NCBI GenBank assembly: GCA_031273775.1
Contig: JAISRF010000244.1
Coordinates: forward strand, 1-5,496
Source: Oscillospiraceae bacterium
Lineage (GTDB): Bacteria > Bacillota > Clostridia > Oscillospirales > Acutalibacteraceae
Direction of reading: 5' to 3'
Length of the DNA stretch: 5,496 bases
In this document: piece after piece, positions 4,833 to 5,496 of the stretch
Position numbering within the stretch: position 1 is the first letter of the stretch
How the letters are laid out: each line of letters starts with the position of its first letter
Position numbers and translations under genes: made by a program
Notes under the pieces: model-generated
The model's input: only the letters and a program-made list of their open reading frames with translations
What the model was told of the DNA's origin: nothing
Database searches by the model: none

Positions 4833-5496
4833 TTATTTACCTTCGATTAAAGAGCGCAGTTGCGTGAGGGCGGACACTTTGTCCTCTGCTCTCATCAGCG
4901 TTTCTCCAATCAGTACGCCGTCCGCGCCGATTCCCGCCAATTTCGCCACATCATCCGGCGTTTGGATGCCGCTTTCCGCCACAAACAGCCGGTCGGTTGG
5001 AACCAGCGCGCGGAGCCGGCGACTTGTTTCAAGGTTTACTTCAAAGGTTTGCAAGTCGCGGTTATTCACGCCGATTATCCGCGCACCGCTTTTTACGGCG
5101 CGCTCCGCCTCTTCGGCGGTGTGGGTTTCGGTCAGTGCGGACAAGCCGAGTGTTTCGCATACGTAGAGCATTTCACTCAGTTGTCCGCCCAGCAGCGCGG
5201 CAATCAGCAGTACGGCGGAGGCTCCGAGCAGACGGGCTTCGTAGATTTGGTACGCGTCCACCACAAAATCTTTGCGCAAAACGGGTAGGTTCACCGCTTG
5301 GACGATTTCCAGGAGATATGCGTCGTCGCCCTTGAAATATTCCGGCTCCGTGAGCACGGAAATGGCCGCCGCGCCCGCCTTCCGGTATTCTTGAGCGATT
5401 TTGAGGTACGGGAAATCGGCCGCGATTACGCCCTTGGAAGGGGAAGCTTTTTTCACCTCACAGATGAAGGACAGTCCCGGTTGTGACAACGCTTGC
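4833..5496 (-). CDS. trpC: Indole-3-glycerol phosphate synthase (5' end outside window)
   Basis: TrpC closes the indole ring by decarboxylating and cyclising CdRP to indole-3-glycerol phosphate, the substrate of TrpA. The visible 220 codons form a monofunctional TIM barrel. Using numbering from the first complete visible codon, the catalytic residues are Glu13 and Lys15 in CEVKKASPSKG, Lys75 in VLRKDF, Glu123 in LTETH, Asn144 in GVNNRDL, and Glu174-Ser175 in AESGI; these match Glu51, Lys53, Lys110, Glu159, Asn180, Glu210 and Ser211 of the Sulfolobus enzyme. The frame stays open to the edge. The TTG at 5487-5489 is an internal leucine rather than the start, because about 40 to 50 N-terminal residues, including the usual extra helix, must lie to the right. 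TrpC is not fused to TrpF here, unlike in enterobacteria. The rest of the operon (probably trpE, G and D) and its control region are expected beyond the edge. Confidence 0.96.
   Translation of the reverse strand, partial: QALSQPGLSFICEVKKASPSKGVIAADFPYLKIAQEYRKAGAAAISVLTEPEYFKGDDAYLLEIVQAVNLPVLRKDFVVDAYQIYEARLLGASAVLLIAALLGGQLSEMLYVCETLGLSALTETHTAEEAERAVKSGARIIGVNNRDLQTFEVNLETSRRLRALVPTDRLFVAESGIQTPDDVAKLAGIGADGVLIGETLMRAEDKVSALTQLRSLIEGK

Overview
The window reads as ordinary chromosome from a mid-GC Bacillota, most likely a clostridial lineage. The evidence is the compact trpC-F-B-A block with strong AGGAGG-type ribosome binding sites, use of TTG and GTG starts, a Bacillus-type thiamine pyrophosphokinase, and a two-domain P-loop-like protein of a kind I know mainly from Clostridia. 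The taxonomic call is inference; no rRNA or other marker gene is present.

Layout from left to right. Bases 1-50 are the first codons of a leftward gene whose body lies outside the window. It has a near-consensus promoter (91-119) and a ribosome binding site. A strong intrinsic terminator (221-252) separates it from a leftward gene (295-1377) for a 360-residue protein with the architecture of a tandem P-loop ATPase, but with both Walker A lysines lost. A 203-bp divergent intergenic region (1378-1580) holds a bidirectional terminator, an alternative 10-bp pairing that would exclude it, and the thiN promoter. thiN (1581-2195, rightward) converges on the leftward trp operon: trpA (2192-2956), trpB (2949-4133), trpF (4130-4777) and the 3' part of trpC (4833 to the right edge).

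The four trp enzymes carry out the last steps of tryptophan synthesis. TrpF isomerises phosphoribosylanthranilate, TrpC closes the indole ring, and TrpA and TrpB form the alpha-beta synthase that makes indole and joins it to serine. The F-B junction overlaps by 4 nt and the B-A junction by 8 nt, which suggests translational coupling. The trpEGD genes and the operon's control region would lie beyond the right edge. thiN makes thiamine diphosphate and has no pathway link to the trp genes.

Most of the window is conventional. The items worth a second look are the P-loop-deficient twin-domain protein, the alternative RNA pairings before thiN, the predicted leaderless thiN message, and the 4-nt tail-to-tail overlap of trpA and thiN with no terminator between them. 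That overlap implies that trp transcripts run antisense through all of thiN. I see no mobile element, CRISPR array, tRNA or rRNA.
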